A stretch of DNA of 10,854 bases from an uncultured bacterium (GCA_902464375.1 CABQIM010000062.1:1-10854); one strand, 5' to 3'. Shown: positions 1-8,882, counted from the stretch's first letter. Notes: a model not told the origin generated them from the letters alone. Program-made: numbers and translations.

Positions 1-3
1 CCT

Positions 4-1527
4 TTACCCCTCTTTACGTTTTTCGCCATAGCTATAAAGAGCATAGATTAATAGTCCGATTAGAAGCCAGATTCCAAAATATAAAGCAGAAGTTGCTTTG
101 GCACTGAATTTGCAATACATCAATCCCAAGCAAGTTAAAATACCAAATATCGGGAACCAAGGGCAGAATGGAACTTTGAACGGACGTTCTCTTGTCGGTT
201 CTGTTTTTCTTAAAATCAAAACTGCTATACAAATTACAATAAACGAAGTAAAAGTACCAAAGTTACATAATTCTGCTGAGATGTTTAAATCCATAAACAA
301 AGCACAAACTATTACCATTAATCCGGATATCCAAGTTAAAATATGAGGTGTTTGGAATTTTTTGTGTACTCTGTTCAATGATTTTGGCAAGAAATTATCT
401 CTACTCATAGCAAAAAGAATTCTAGTTGTACCCAACTGATAAATCAATAATACAGAAGTTAAAGCACATAAAGCACCCATCGAAATCAAGCCTGCATACC
501 AGTTCATACCAATAAATCTCATTGCATGTGCTAAAGGTGCTTGTGTATCAATCGCACCTAATGGAACAATACCTGTCAATACTAACGCAGCACAAACATA
601 CAAAATTGTACAAATAGCTAACGTCCCCATAATTGCTATAGGTAAATCTTTTTGAGGATTTTTTGTTTCTTCAGCCGCTGTAGAAATCGCATCAAAACCA
701 ATATAAGCAAAAAAGATTACAAACGCTCCTGTGAAAATACCTTCCAAACCATTTGGTGCGAACGGAACCCAGTTTTCCGGCTTAACGTAAAATGCACCCA
801 CTACAATGAATGATAAAATAATAAACATATTCACGCCAACCATTATTGTAGCGACTCTTGTTGATTCTTTTACACCTTTTACCAATAAAATAGTTAAAAT
901 CAACACAATCATAATTGCCGGAATATTGATTGCAATAGGGATTTCGAACCCGAATGGTAAATGCAAAAACGGCATAACATTATGCGGATTCCAATCATAT
1001 TTATTACAAATTTCGTACATTGTTCTGTAATCATTTCTTAGCCATAAAGGACAATTTACAATAAATGCAGGAAGAATATGTTTGAAACCTTTCATAAACT
1101 GAACAAAATATCCGGTCCACGCACTCGCAACAGTAATATTACCGATTGCGTATTCTAACATTAAAATCCAGCCGACCATCCAAGCCATAAATTCGCCCAT
1201 TGTAGCATAAGTATAAGTATAAGCACTTCCTGCTACCGGTATCATTGAGGCGATTTCAGAGTATGATAAAGCTGAAAATACGCTTGCAACCGCTGCTAAA
1301 ATCATAGATAATGCAACCGCTGTTCCTGCACCTGCACCATCTGAACTTCCAACAATCGCACTACCGATAATCGTAAAAATTCCGGTTCCAACGACTGCAC
1401 CAATACCTAATACAATTAGGTCAAAAACATTCAATGTCTTTTTTAAACCCGAGTTTGAACCTGCGTCAATAAGTTCCTGAGGGCTTTTTTTACTTAATAA
1501 ATTATTTAATATTACACTCAATTTCAT
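4..1527 (-). CDS. APC-superfamily amino acid permease, CAT/YfnA-like (second gene of a tandem pair)
   Basis: 507-residue polytopic inner-membrane transporter, probably moving an amino acid together with a proton; the substrate cannot be read from sequence. The family hallmark of the first membrane segment, GIGAVVGTGIF (residues 41-51), is present. It is followed by ALSYSEIASMIPVAGSAYTY (residues 86-105), GWILMLEYAIG (119-129), the ENWVPFAPNG loop (251-260) and FFAYIGFDAISTAAEETKNP (272-291). These match the cationic amino acid transporter group of the APC superfamily (B. subtilis YfnA, Geobacillus ApcT). Repeated hydrophobic blocks suggest about 12 or more membrane helices, so the length is full. 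The start ATG lies inside the end of the upstream paralogue (26-base overlap), with a modest GGAAG just before it, suggesting translational coupling. The stop codon is three bases from the window edge, so nothing downstream can be judged. Family assignment is firm; substrate is not. Confidence 0.93.
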   Translation of the reverse strand: MKLSVILNNLLSKKSPQELIDAGSNSGLKKTLNVFDLIVLGIGAVVGTGIFTIIGSAIVGSSDGAGAGTAVALSMILAAVASVFSALSYSEIASMIPVAGSAYTYTYATMGEFMAWMVGWILMLEYAIGNITVASAWTGYFVQFMKGFKHILPAFIVNCPLWLRNDYRTMYEICNKYDWNPHNVMPFLHLPFGFEIPIAINIPAIMIVLILTILLVKGVKESTRVATIMVGVNMFIILSFIVVGAFYVKPENWVPFAPNGLEGIFTGAFVIFFAYIGFDAISTAAEETKNPQKDLPIAIMGTLAICTILYVCAALVLTGIVPLGAIDTQAPLAHAMRFIGMNWYAGLISMGALCALTSVLLIYQLGTTRILFAMSRDNFLPKSLNRVHKKFQTPHILTWISGLMVIVCALFMDLNISAELCNFGTFTSFIVICIAVLILRKTEPTRERPFKVPFCPWFPIFGILTCLGLMYCKFSAKATSALYFGIWLLIGLLIYALYSYGEKRKEG

Positions 1528-3103
1528 TTTCTTCCGCTATTTCTTTATTTTCTGCTAATGCTTCCGCTTTTCTATTTTTTTGGTAACCATAAGATGCATA
1601 AATAATAGCACCCATAATTACCCAAACTACAAATAATTCTGTTGATAATTTTGCTGACTCACCTTTTGCTATCATCATTGAAAATATCATCAAGCCACCA
1701 CAACATAAAATTCCTGCAAGTGGGAACCAAGGACAGCAAGGAACTTTAAATGGTCTAGGTCTATCAGGATCCATTTTTCTAAGAATCAAGATTGCAACAC
1801 AAACTATAATAAATGATGTAAAAGTACCGAAATTACAAAGTGATGCAGCTACATTCAAATCTAAAATAAGAGTACCTAAAATTCCCACAACACCAACAGT
1901 AATAGTCAAAATCATAGGAGTTTGGAACTTAGGGTGAATTTTTTGGAACACTCTTGGCAAGAAATTATCTCTGCTCATTGCGTACAAAACTCTGGTTGCA
2001 GCCATGTGCATAACTAAAAGCACTGAAGTCAAACCGGCAAGTGAACCAACAGAAATTAATCCTGCTGCCCAATTTTGATGAACAGCTGTCATTGCATAAG
2101 CCATAGGTGCTTTAAATAATCCTTCCGGTATTGCAACACCGCTAGTTGGCTGCATGCCGGTCAAGACAAGAGCAACAAGAACATACACAACAGTTGTTAC
2201 AACTAATGAACCTAAAATACCGATCGGTAAATCTTTTTGAGGATTTTTACATTCTTCTGCAGCTGTCGCTAAAGCATCAAATCCAATGTATGCGAAGAAT
2301 ATAATAAACGCACCCATAAACAAACCTTCAAATCCGTTTGGTGCAAATGGTGTCCAATTTTCCGGACGTATAAAAAACATACCTGTAAGTACAAATAATG
2401 CAATTACACCAAGTTTTACCGCTACCATTATTCCGGCCATCTTAGCTGAATCTTTTGTACCTTTAACTAATATTGCTGTAGTTATTGCAATCATAATAAT
2501 TGCCGGTAAATTTATACAAAATGGAATACCTGCAAAATGAGGAATCACCGTATTTGCATCAAGTCCTTGTTGGTTACAAACATTCACTGCTGAACGAAAA
2601 TCATTGACTAACCAAAGAGGAGGATTTACAAACCATGCCGGAAGTACTGTTGAAAAACCTTTTATAAATTGTAAAAAGTGGTTAGTCCACGCACAAGCTA
2701 CTGCAATAAATCCGATTGCATATTCTAACATCAATATCCAACCAACAATCCAAGCTGCGAATTCACCTAAAGTTGCGAATGTATAAGTATAAGCACCACC
2801 TGCAACCGGTATCATTGTAGCAAATTCTGTGTAACATAGTGCTGAAAATACACAAGCAATTGCCGCTATTACCATTGATATAATTAAAGCCGGACCAGCT
2901 CCTGGGCTAGTACCATCCGGACTACCTGCAGCCGCAATTCCGACTACCGCAAAAATACCGGAACCAATAATCGCACCGACACCTAAAATGATTAAATCCC
3001 AAACTCCAAGTGTTTTCTCTAAACCACCTTTGGCGGCTTTCGCAATTGCATCATCAAGATTCTTGCGAGTAAACATTTTTGTTAGCAAATTTTTAATTGT
3101 CAT
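1502..3103 (-). CDS. APC-superfamily amino acid permease, CAT/YfnA-like (first gene of a tandem pair)
   Basis: 533-residue inner-membrane amino acid transporter and close paralogue of the next gene downstream. It shows GVGAIIGSGIF (residues 41-51), a GGAYTYTFATLGE stretch near 102-114, GWILMLEYAIG near 121-131, ENWTPFAPNG (248-257) and FFAYIGFDALATAAEECKNP (269-288). Its C-terminus is a charged Glu/Lys/Asn-rich cytoplasmic tail that the shorter paralogue lacks. The ATG at 3103 is chosen over in-frame extension to 3265 for two reasons: GAAAGGA sits 6-7 bases before it on the minus strand, and the upstream extension reads through repeat DNA with no membrane-protein character. The loop around residues 155-195 is longer than I expect for YfnA-type transporters and contains a Cys (176) that lines up with one in the paralogue. 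No convincing promoter was seen just upstream, so it may depend on read-through from glyQ. Substrate unknown. Confidence 0.93.
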   Translation of the reverse strand: MTIKNLLTKMFTRKNLDDAIAKAAKGGLEKTLGVWDLIILGVGAIIGSGIFAVVGIAAAGSPDGTSPGAGPALIISMVIAAIACVFSALCYTEFATMIPVAGGAYTYTFATLGEFAAWIVGWILMLEYAIGFIAVACAWTNHFLQFIKGFSTVLPAWFVNPPLWLVNDFRSAVNVCNQQGLDANTVIPHFAGIPFCINLPAIIMIAITTAILVKGTKDSAKMAGIMVAVKLGVIALFVLTGMFFIRPENWTPFAPNGFEGLFMGAFIIFFAYIGFDALATAAEECKNPQKDLPIGILGSLVVTTVVYVLVALVLTGMQPTSGVAIPEGLFKAPMAYAMTAVHQNWAAGLISVGSLAGLTSVLLVMHMAATRVLYAMSRDNFLPRVFQKIHPKFQTPMILTITVGVVGILGTLILDLNVAASLCNFGTFTSFIIVCVAILILRKMDPDRPRPFKVPCCPWFPLAGILCCGGLMIFSMMIAKGESAKLSTELFVVWVIMGAIIYASYGYQKNRKAEALAENKEIAEENEIECNIK

Positions 3104-3125
3104 TCGGTGTCCTTTCTCAATTTCT

Positions 3126-3201
3126 GCCCCTCGTCCCTTGTGGGAGAGAGAGTAGCTGTTAGCGAGACTACGTCGAGCATTACAGATATGGGTGAGGGGT
3201 A
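3126..3201. repeat. Interspersed repeat copy 1 with short inverted ends
   Basis: A GC-richer block inside an AT-rich gap, bounded by CCCCTC (3127-3132) and GAGGGG (3194-3199). The inverted similarity extends to about 10 bases with one indel. Internally it carries GTTAGCGAGACTACG (3158-3172). That motif and the GTGAGGGG-type end recur in the same order and orientation at 10161-10254, so the two are divergent members of one family. No coding capacity is credible. It resembles a REP- or MITE-like non-autonomous element; mechanism of spread unknown. Confidence 0.6.
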
Positions 3202-3213
3202 AAATACAAAATA

Positions 3214-3260
3214 ATCCCCTCATCAGGGCTCTGCCCAGCTTCTCCCTCAAGTGGCGAAGC
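3214..3260. repeat. Hairpin cluster just downstream of glyQ, probable repeat remnant
   Basis: Three small inverted repeats follow one another: CCCT/AGGG around 3217-3228, GGGC-TCT-GCCC at about 3226-3236, and GCTTCTCC/GGCGAAGC at 3238-3260 (eight-base arms, one mismatch, seven-base loop). On the minus strand the last begins 16 bases after the glyQ stop. The CCCT/AGGG hairpin is followed on that strand by a T-rich stretch (roughly 3202-3215). The block could slow or end glyQ transcription, or may simply be part of the repeat element beside it. Neither role is proven; the T tract is interrupted. Confidence 0.4.
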
Positions 3261-3275
3261 ATCAAAGCTCCATAA

Positions 3276-4151
3276 TTAATGCTTTAAAAGCGGAAATCCA
3301 AGTTTTTCTCGTTGTTCTACATACAATTTTGCAACAGCAGAAGCCATCGTTCTAACTCGATTAATAAAGTTGATACGTTCGTCTTTACTAATTACACCTC
3401 TTGCATCAAGAAGGTTGAATGTATGAGAACATTTTAATACGTAATCATAAGCAGGAAGTACCAATTCCGCATTTACACAATTATCAACTTCTTTTTGATA
3501 AGCATCAAATAATTTGAATAATCTATCAGCATCAGAGTATTCAAAGTTATATTTAGATTGTTCAATCTCGTTTTGTAAGTATATGTCACCGTATTTAAGT
3601 TTGTTATTCCACATAATATCAAAAACGGATTCTTTGTTTTGGATATACATGGCAATTCTTTCTAAACCGTAAGTAATTTCTAATGCAACCGGCTTAACTT
3701 CTAAACCGCCAACTTGTTGGAAATATGTGAACTGAGTAATTTCCATACCGTCTAACCAAACTTCCCAACCTACACCGGCAGCACCAAGAGTTGGGGATTC
3801 CCAGTTGTCTTCTACAAATCTAACATCGTGCTTAGATAAATCAATACCCATAGCTTCCAAACTCTTTAAGTATAACTCTTGAGCGTTATCAGGAGATGGC
3901 TTCAAAATAACTTGGTATTGAAAATAGTGACCTAATCTGTTTGGGTTCTCACCATATCTTGCATCAGTAGGTCTTCTGCAAGGTTCTACCATCGCTGTTG
4001 ACCAAGGTTCCGGTCCTAAAGCTCTTAAGAAAGTAGCAGGGTTCATTGTAGAAGCCCCTTTTTCTATATCATAAGGTTGTTGAATAATACAACCATAATC
4101 AGACCAAAATCTTGATAAGTTAAGTATTAAATCTTGAAAGTTCAATGCCAT
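3276..4151 (-). CDS. glyQ: Glycyl-tRNA synthetase alpha subunit
   Basis: 291-residue catalytic subunit of the bacterial (alpha2-beta2) glycyl-tRNA synthetase. It activates glycine with ATP and, together with the beta subunit (GlyS), charges tRNA-Gly in the cytoplasm. The family signature is intact: QQPYDIEKGASTMNPATFLR (residues 24-43), EPCRRPTDARYGENPNRLGH (56-75), the EDNWESPTLGAAGVGWEVWL stretch (114-133), and the class II motif-3-like EITYGLERIAMY (158-169). Length equals the family norm of about 290-300 residues, so it is complete. The ATG at 4151 has GGGAAG about six bases upstream on the minus strand. No glyS lies next to it, unlike the glyQS pairs of many bacteria; separated alpha and beta genes are known in Cyanobacteria. 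Two amino acid permeases follow on the same strand, with repeat DNA in between. Confidence 0.98.
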   Translation of the reverse strand: MALNFQDLILNLSRFWSDYGCIIQQPYDIEKGASTMNPATFLRALGPEPWSTAMVEPCRRPTDARYGENPNRLGHYFQYQVILKPSPDNAQELYLKSLEAMGIDLSKHDVRFVEDNWESPTLGAAGVGWEVWLDGMEITQFTYFQQVGGLEVKPVALEITYGLERIAMYIQNKESVFDIMWNNKLKYGDIYLQNEIEQSKYNFEYSDADRLFKLFDAYQKEVDNCVNAELVLPAYDYVLKCSHTFNLLDARGVISKDERINFINRVRTMASAVAKLYVEQREKLGFPLLKH

Positions 4152-4193
4152 TTATATCTTCCCACCATTCTATTGTACAATTTACACTTAAAA

Positions 4194-4222
4194 ATTATAC
4201 ACTTAAAAGACAGAAATGAAAA
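4194..4222 (-). promoter_or_regulatory. Putative sigma70-type promoter for glyQ
   Basis: On the minus strand a perfect TATAAT (4199-4194) lies 17 bases downstream of TTTTCA (4222-4217), which matches four of six -35 positions. The predicted start, near 4187, gives a leader of about 35 bases before the glyQ ATG, enough for the GGGAAG ribosome site. Two copies of TACACTTAAAA (4183-4193 and 4198-4208, period 15 bases) straddle the -10 box and could be an operator. Sequence match only. Confidence 0.45.
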
Positions 4223-4351
4223 GAGAATGAGAGAAAAATATAAATTTTTGTAACGAAAGCAATACAGATTTGTAATTTTTATGTTTTAAACTACTTTATT
4301 TATATATGACACAAGGAACTGATAATAAAACACATCAATCAATAGTAATGC

Positions 4352-4486
4352 GTCATTGCGAGAAAATTTAGTCTTTGGTCTTGTAGCCTTACTTAGAGCT
4401 TTGAGAATTTTCGTGGCAATCCAAAAAAAATTAAAATAGGCTTATGAGCCAGACGACTGGATTGTTTCGTTCCCGCTCGCAATGAC
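4352..4486. repeat. Palindromic interspersed repeat with perfect 11-base inverted ends
   Basis: GTCATTGCGAG (4352-4362) and CTCGCAATGAC (4476-4486) are exact inverted copies. A second nested pair, CAATCC (4417-4422) and GGATTG (4459-4464), lies inside, along with small palindromes such as CCAG-ACGA-CTGG (4449-4460). The GTCATTGCGAG...CAATCC layout looks like a palindromic repeat I have seen between genes in several unrelated bacterial groups. It has no coding capacity. It fills about a third of the 380-base gap between glyQ and the AsmA-like gene. The rest of that gap (4223-4351 and 4487-4531) is plain AT-rich sequence in which I see no other feature. Confidence 0.72.
4423..4450 (-). terminator. 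Possible weak intrinsic terminator for the AsmA-like gene
   Basis: Read on the minus strand, GGCT-CATA-AGCC (4450-4439) is followed at once by TATTTTAATTTTTTTT (4438-4423). The stem is only four base pairs, but the T tract is long and lies about 80 bases after the AsmA-like stop. It is inside the palindromic repeat, so the element may have been co-opted as a terminator. Weak evidence. Confidence 0.3.
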
Positions 4487-4531
4487 AAATTTTCACCTTT
4501 CACTTTCAACTTACAAAAGCCGACAGTTATA

Positions 4532-7500
4532 TCAATTTATCCACTTAAAGCTGGTTACGTAGTTGTCACCGTTAATATTACCTTTAATTTCAGCGATGAA
4601 TTTACGGTATGCTTTGTTAGATAATTCTATCCCAGGGATTTTGTTAATCTTAGAAAGAATTTTTGTGTTGCCGGATAAATCAACCCCAGGAATTGCACTA
4701 AATAATGTATTCAATGATAAATTGCCAAGAGGTCCAAACATTGTAGAAATCTTTTTGGAGAGCATTCCGAGAACTTCCATTTCTGCATTAGCGGATGAAA
4801 AATTATAGCTGCCACTGATAAATAGACTTAAATCCTTGCCACGTGTTGCGATTTCAATATCTTTAGCAATACCATCTTTTATATCAATAGTCCCATAAAT
4901 ACTGGAGAAGTCACCGGTTTTGAGCGGAGTTATAATATCTATTACACTGTTTATAGATAAACTTGTAAGCCCGCCTTTGAGTAGGTTTCCTGCTTTTAGC
5001 AAATATTCAAGAGAACCTAGTTTTGGGATTCTTCCGTTTATGACATTAAAGCTTGTTTTTCCGTTTAATGTTTTCATGCAATTATCAAAATCAGAACCTA
5101 TACAAGAAAGTTTTATATCACCTGTTAAATCTCCGTACAGTTGATTATTCAAATCAAATAAAGCATAAGTAAGATCATTTGCATTAATATCTTTAGCTTT
5201 TAGAACCAGACCTGTATGGTTGTTGTTCAAATTATAATTAAATGCACCATTTAGAATACCACTTGCAATATTGAATTTGAAATGACTAACATCTACTACT
5301 TGTTTTTCATTCAGAGATGCTTTTGATTCAAAATCTGTAGCCACGATATTTCTAAGATGGATTGTATCTGCATACATATTGATATCTTTTACAACAAGAG
5401 AAGAAAGACTCAAGCCCTCAAATGTATCGAAAGTTTGGAAATTTTCTACTTGCGAAAGTTTCAATTTTTCTGTTATATAATTCAAATCCAAAAGTTTTGT
5501 ATACAAGTTTGCTTTTTCAACATAATATGGCATTGTCAGTTTGTTTTTCAAAACCGCTTCCACGCTAACATCATTGCCTAATACTTCACCCTTTGAAGAC
5601 AAATCAATTGTTTTATCTTTGAATTTAAATGTAATATTTTTCATTGTTGTATCCAAAAATGGAATATTTGTTTCAAAGATGTGAAAATCACCTATCAGTC
5701 TTGGATTAGAAAGTTTTCCGTTAAACCTTAAATCAGAAGTAAACTGACCTTGTTTTATATTTGGTTTTCTAAATATTATGTTAAAAATTCTGGCATCAGT
5801 AGGATGTTGGGTTTTAACAATCAAATCATGGAATACTAAATCATCCTTGTAGACATCTATTCCACCTCTGGCTTTAAGCATATTTAATCTAGTCTGACGA
5901 TTTCCAAGTGAAGATATTATTTTATCATACGAAAATTCTTTTATTCTAACCAAATTCTGCTTCTGAATTCTTGCATCAAAATTTATTACAATCGCGTTTT
6001 CTATATCACCGACCGTCGCACCTAAGTGATATATGCTGGAATCCTTTGCCATATTAACTTCAGATTTAACATCAAAACTATCTTTCACACCCTTTGCACG
6101 CAGAGTATAAACAATATCACCTTTAATTTTAACAGGATAAATCTGATTTTTATTAATATATTTATCTATAAAATCCTGCTTTGGTTTAGAATTTATATAA
6201 ATATCAAATATTTGTTTTTTGAACATATCACTTACGGTACCATCCAGTAATATTGGCATATCATCCGCTAAGAGATTAATTTTATTGAGCTTTAGGGTAT
6301 TATTTTTAACAATAAAACTACCATTAACAATTTTTATCGGCAAACCTATCGGATTGTAAGATAAAGCGATACCGCCCAAATCAGAATAGGCGTTGATTTT
6401 ATTATTATGTATTCTGCAATTCAGATTAATTTTTCCTTTATCAAAAGTAATATCCTTAAATTGCTGCGGAATTATAGAATATTGTTTCAGAAAATTCAAA
6501 GATGTTAAATCAAAAGACTTAAGCTGTAAAATTCCATTTACTCTTGGAGTAGATGATACGTTATTTGCATCCATATTCACAACGAAAGAACTATCAGTGT
6601 TCAAGATATTACCTTTAATATTTTCCACTTTCAATTTATCATTTTTTAAAGAAATAATACCGCTTGAAAGTTTTAATTTATTTTCCGGTGTCACACCCAG
6701 AATTTTGGCTACAAAATTAACTTTGTTATACTCAACTTCGTCAATTCTACCTTTGTAAGATGCATCTACATTTAACAAAATATTTCCCATATCAGCATTT
6801 ATGTCACCAACAAAAGGAAGAATGTCATTTAGGTTAAATTTTGGAATAGATAAAACTAAATCTCCAATATTATCCTTTACAACCGCTTTTGCGTGCAATA
6901 AAGATTTACCGATATAAGCATTAATGTCCGCAGAGGCATTATTATTTTCAAAATCTATTATACCTTTTGTTTTTTCAACCTTAGCACCTTGCATTCCAAA
7001 CGTATCGCCGAGTAGTTCAATTTGTCCTTTCGCAAAAAGATTTTCATTAAATCTAATATCTTCAATATCAATAATGGAACCGTAAACTTTAAGATTAAGA
7101 TTTGATAATCCTTGAATAATATCTAGTTTTGGCAGCATTTTCTTTATATCATCAATCATTGTTGAGGTTTGAATTGCTTTATAAAAATACCCCAATTCCT
7201 GATTTGTTGACTTTACATCAAAATCAAATTTCCCATATAGATTACAAATACCTTTTATTGAAAAGTCTTTACCGTTAACTAATCCTTTGCTAGTCACAAA
7301 CTCCGCATTTAGGTCATTAAATTTTAAGGTTGCATCAGCATCTGTTAAAACCATATCCGGAATTTCTTTAAAGAAAGTTTTAACGTTATAGAAATTCAAT
7401 CCACCCCAAACGTGAGGAGTTTTTCTGTTCCCTTTAACTGTTATATCAATATTTCCCTGCCCTTTTACATCCATAATCGGCACTGGACCTATTATAAAAT

Positions 7501-8869
7501 TCAAAATTTCGTGGATAGGAACTACTTTTTCTTCTGCTGTTTCCAAATCAACATGCTTTGTGCTCCAAATTCGCATATCGGCATATTTTACATTGTATAA
7601 TTCAACTCCGCCTTTTACCCAAACTCTTTCTAAGCCACCAGCCGGAACATCGACATCAAAGTTAATATATCTACCGGTAAATTCCAGTTTTACAACCGCA
7701 CCGGCAGCATTCTTTATCGGCTTAATTAAAATCCCGTTATTAATAAATGCATCTCCTACAACATCCGGTTCAAAAACATCCCCCTTAACGGTAAAATTAG
7801 CAATCGCATCACCATAGAATTTGTAATGCTTCAATTTGTACACATTGAATTCTTCCACAATAATAGGCGGAAGCATATCTACAATATCTTCAACTTTAGA
7901 TTTATCCAAACGAACTGCCAAATCTAACATTGTAGCAGATTTATCCAAATAATTTTTTACAGAACCACTGATTGAAGAGTGGATATTTTTAGAGTTTATA
8001 TCAATGTTATCAAAATTAATAGCTTTGCTTGTAATCGTAAAATTAGAATTGATGTCAAATTTTATCGGGAATATTATAGATTTAGCTTCGTCCTTCATAA
8101 TTACTGCAAAATTATTGAATTCTGCAGCCAAATTCTTTTTATCAACTTTAATATTAATAATTCCCTTGATATCCACAAAATCATTTGGTAAATATTGTCT
8201 TAAATAATCTCCCAATGGTGCAATATCAAAATTATCAAAAGAAATATCTACAACACTTCTTTTCACATCATTTCTTTTTGGCAAATACAAATTCACATTC
8301 GCTTCCGAAACAGAATTTTGAATATCCAACTCACTCAACAATGTTAACTTTAAAGCTCTTGCATTCTTTTTGTAATAAATATCATGCGCAGAATATTTAA
8401 CCGGCTTAGTTAAATTTGGTTGTCTTATTGTTACTTCAATATTATTTATCTGGATTTTATTACATCTGACTTTTAATTTTCTTATATCTTTAAAAAAGTC
8501 TTTATCAAGCTGTAATTCTTTTTTCAAAACCGAATTAGCTGCAATTTTATCTGCAAAAACATCATTTACATGCAACCTTCCCGTCAACAAAGGCAGTACT
8601 CTTATTGAAACGGAAAAATTATCAATTTTTGTATAATCATCAGAATTTTTCAGTTTGACACTAATCTCTTGTGCTTTAAATTTTGCAGTCGGAATGACAT
8701 TCAAATACAATTGCGGTTTTTTAATGTCAATTTCGTAATCAGAATTGTAAGTGATATTTTCGCATACCTGCGGAAGGGTTTTTGAAAAAATATATGGAAC
8801 CCCAAATATCCAAACGGCATAAAAGCTCAACAATATTACTATATATTTATTATTAAAGAAATTTCTCAT
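4532..8869 (-). CDS. Large AsmA/TamB-like envelope protein
   Basis: 1445-residue protein with one N-terminal membrane anchor (about residues 8-29, after basic MRNFFNNKY) and a long remainder made of alternating hydrophobic, Asn/Asp/Lys-rich beta-strand-like stretches. This is the pattern of the AsmA-like clan (AsmA, TamB, YhdP): inner-membrane-anchored proteins whose beta-groove is thought to carry phospholipid across the periplasm. The region after the anchor contains SVSIRVLPLLTGRLHVNDVF, typical of AsmA N-termini. The last 200 residues begin GDLTGDIKLSCIGSDF and continue LNGKTSFNVINGRIPKLGSL (about 1268-1287), matching the AsmA C-terminal pattern. It is longer than E. coli TamB or YhdP (about 1260-1270), with no frameshift visible. 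No Shine-Dalgarno precedes the ATG, and the predicted transcript leader is only about 7 bases. It stands alone on its strand and diverges from an exported protein. Clan membership is fairly sure; exact subfamily is not. Confidence 0.85.
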   Translation of the reverse strand: MRNFFNNKYIVILLSFYAVWIFGVPYIFSKTLPQVCENITYNSDYEIDIKKPQLYLNVIPTAKFKAQEISVKLKNSDDYTKIDNFSVSIRVLPLLTGRLHVNDVFADKIAANSVLKKELQLDKDFFKDIRKLKVRCNKIQINNIEVTIRQPNLTKPVKYSAHDIYYKKNARALKLTLLSELDIQNSVSEANVNLYLPKRNDVKRSVVDISFDNFDIAPLGDYLRQYLPNDFVDIKGIINIKVDKKNLAAEFNNFAVIMKDEAKSIIFPIKFDINSNFTITSKAINFDNIDINSKNIHSSISGSVKNYLDKSATMLDLAVRLDKSKVEDIVDMLPPIIVEEFNVYKLKHYKFYGDAIANFTVKGDVFEPDVVGDAFINNGILIKPIKNAAGAVVKLEFTGRYINFDVDVPAGGLERVWVKGGVELYNVKYADMRIWSTKHVDLETAEEKVVPIHEILNFIIGPVPIMDVKGQGNIDITVKGNRKTPHVWGGLNFYNVKTFFKEIPDMVLTDADATLKFNDLNAEFVTSKGLVNGKDFSIKGICNLYGKFDFDVKSTNQELGYFYKAIQTSTMIDDIKKMLPKLDIIQGLSNLNLKVYGSIIDIEDIRFNENLFAKGQIELLGDTFGMQGAKVEKTKGIIDFENNNASADINAYIGKSLLHAKAVVKDNIGDLVLSIPKFNLNDILPFVGDINADMGNILLNVDASYKGRIDEVEYNKVNFVAKILGVTPENKLKLSSGIISLKNDKLKVENIKGNILNTDSSFVVNMDANNVSSTPRVNGILQLKSFDLTSLNFLKQYSIIPQQFKDITFDKGKINLNCRIHNNKINAYSDLGGIALSYNPIGLPIKIVNGSFIVKNNTLKLNKINLLADDMPILLDGTVSDMFKKQIFDIYINSKPKQDFIDKYINKNQIYPVKIKGDIVYTLRAKGVKDSFDVKSEVNMAKDSSIYHLGATVGDIENAIVINFDARIQKQNLVRIKEFSYDKIISSLGNRQTRLNMLKARGGIDVYKDDLVFHDLIVKTQHPTDARIFNIIFRKPNIKQGQFTSDLRFNGKLSNPRLIGDFHIFETNIPFLDTTMKNITFKFKDKTIDLSSKGEVLGNDVSVEAVLKNKLTMPYYVEKANLYTKLLDLNYITEKLKLSQVENFQTFDTFEGLSLSSLVVKDINMYADTIHLRNIVATDFESKASLNEKQVVDVSHFKFNIASGILNGAFNYNLNNNHTGLVLKAKDINANDLTYALFDLNNQLYGDLTGDIKLSCIGSDFDNCMKTLNGKTSFNVINGRIPKLGSLEYLLKAGNLLKGGLTSLSINSVIDIITPLKTGDFSSIYGTIDIKDGIAKDIEIATRGKDLSLFISGSYNFSSANAEMEVLGMLSKKISTMFGPLGNLSLNTLFSAIPGVDLSGNTKILSKINKIPGIELSNKAYRKFIAEIKGNINGDNYVTSFKWIN

Positions 8870-8882
8870 TTTAATTACACTT

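Noticed and set aside
3104..3265. In-frame N-terminal extension of the first permease
   Set aside because: It translates repeat DNA, has no similarity to permease N-termini, and a good Shine-Dalgarno precedes the ATG at 3103.
4152..4351. T-box riboswitch upstream of glyQ
   Set aside because: No T-box core sequence or long ordered leader is visible on the minus strand, and the predicted leader is only about 35 bases.
6393..6758. Plus-strand open frame of about 120 codons inside the AsmA-like gene
   Set aside because: It is antisense to a long coherent coding region, with no ribosome site or recognisable product.
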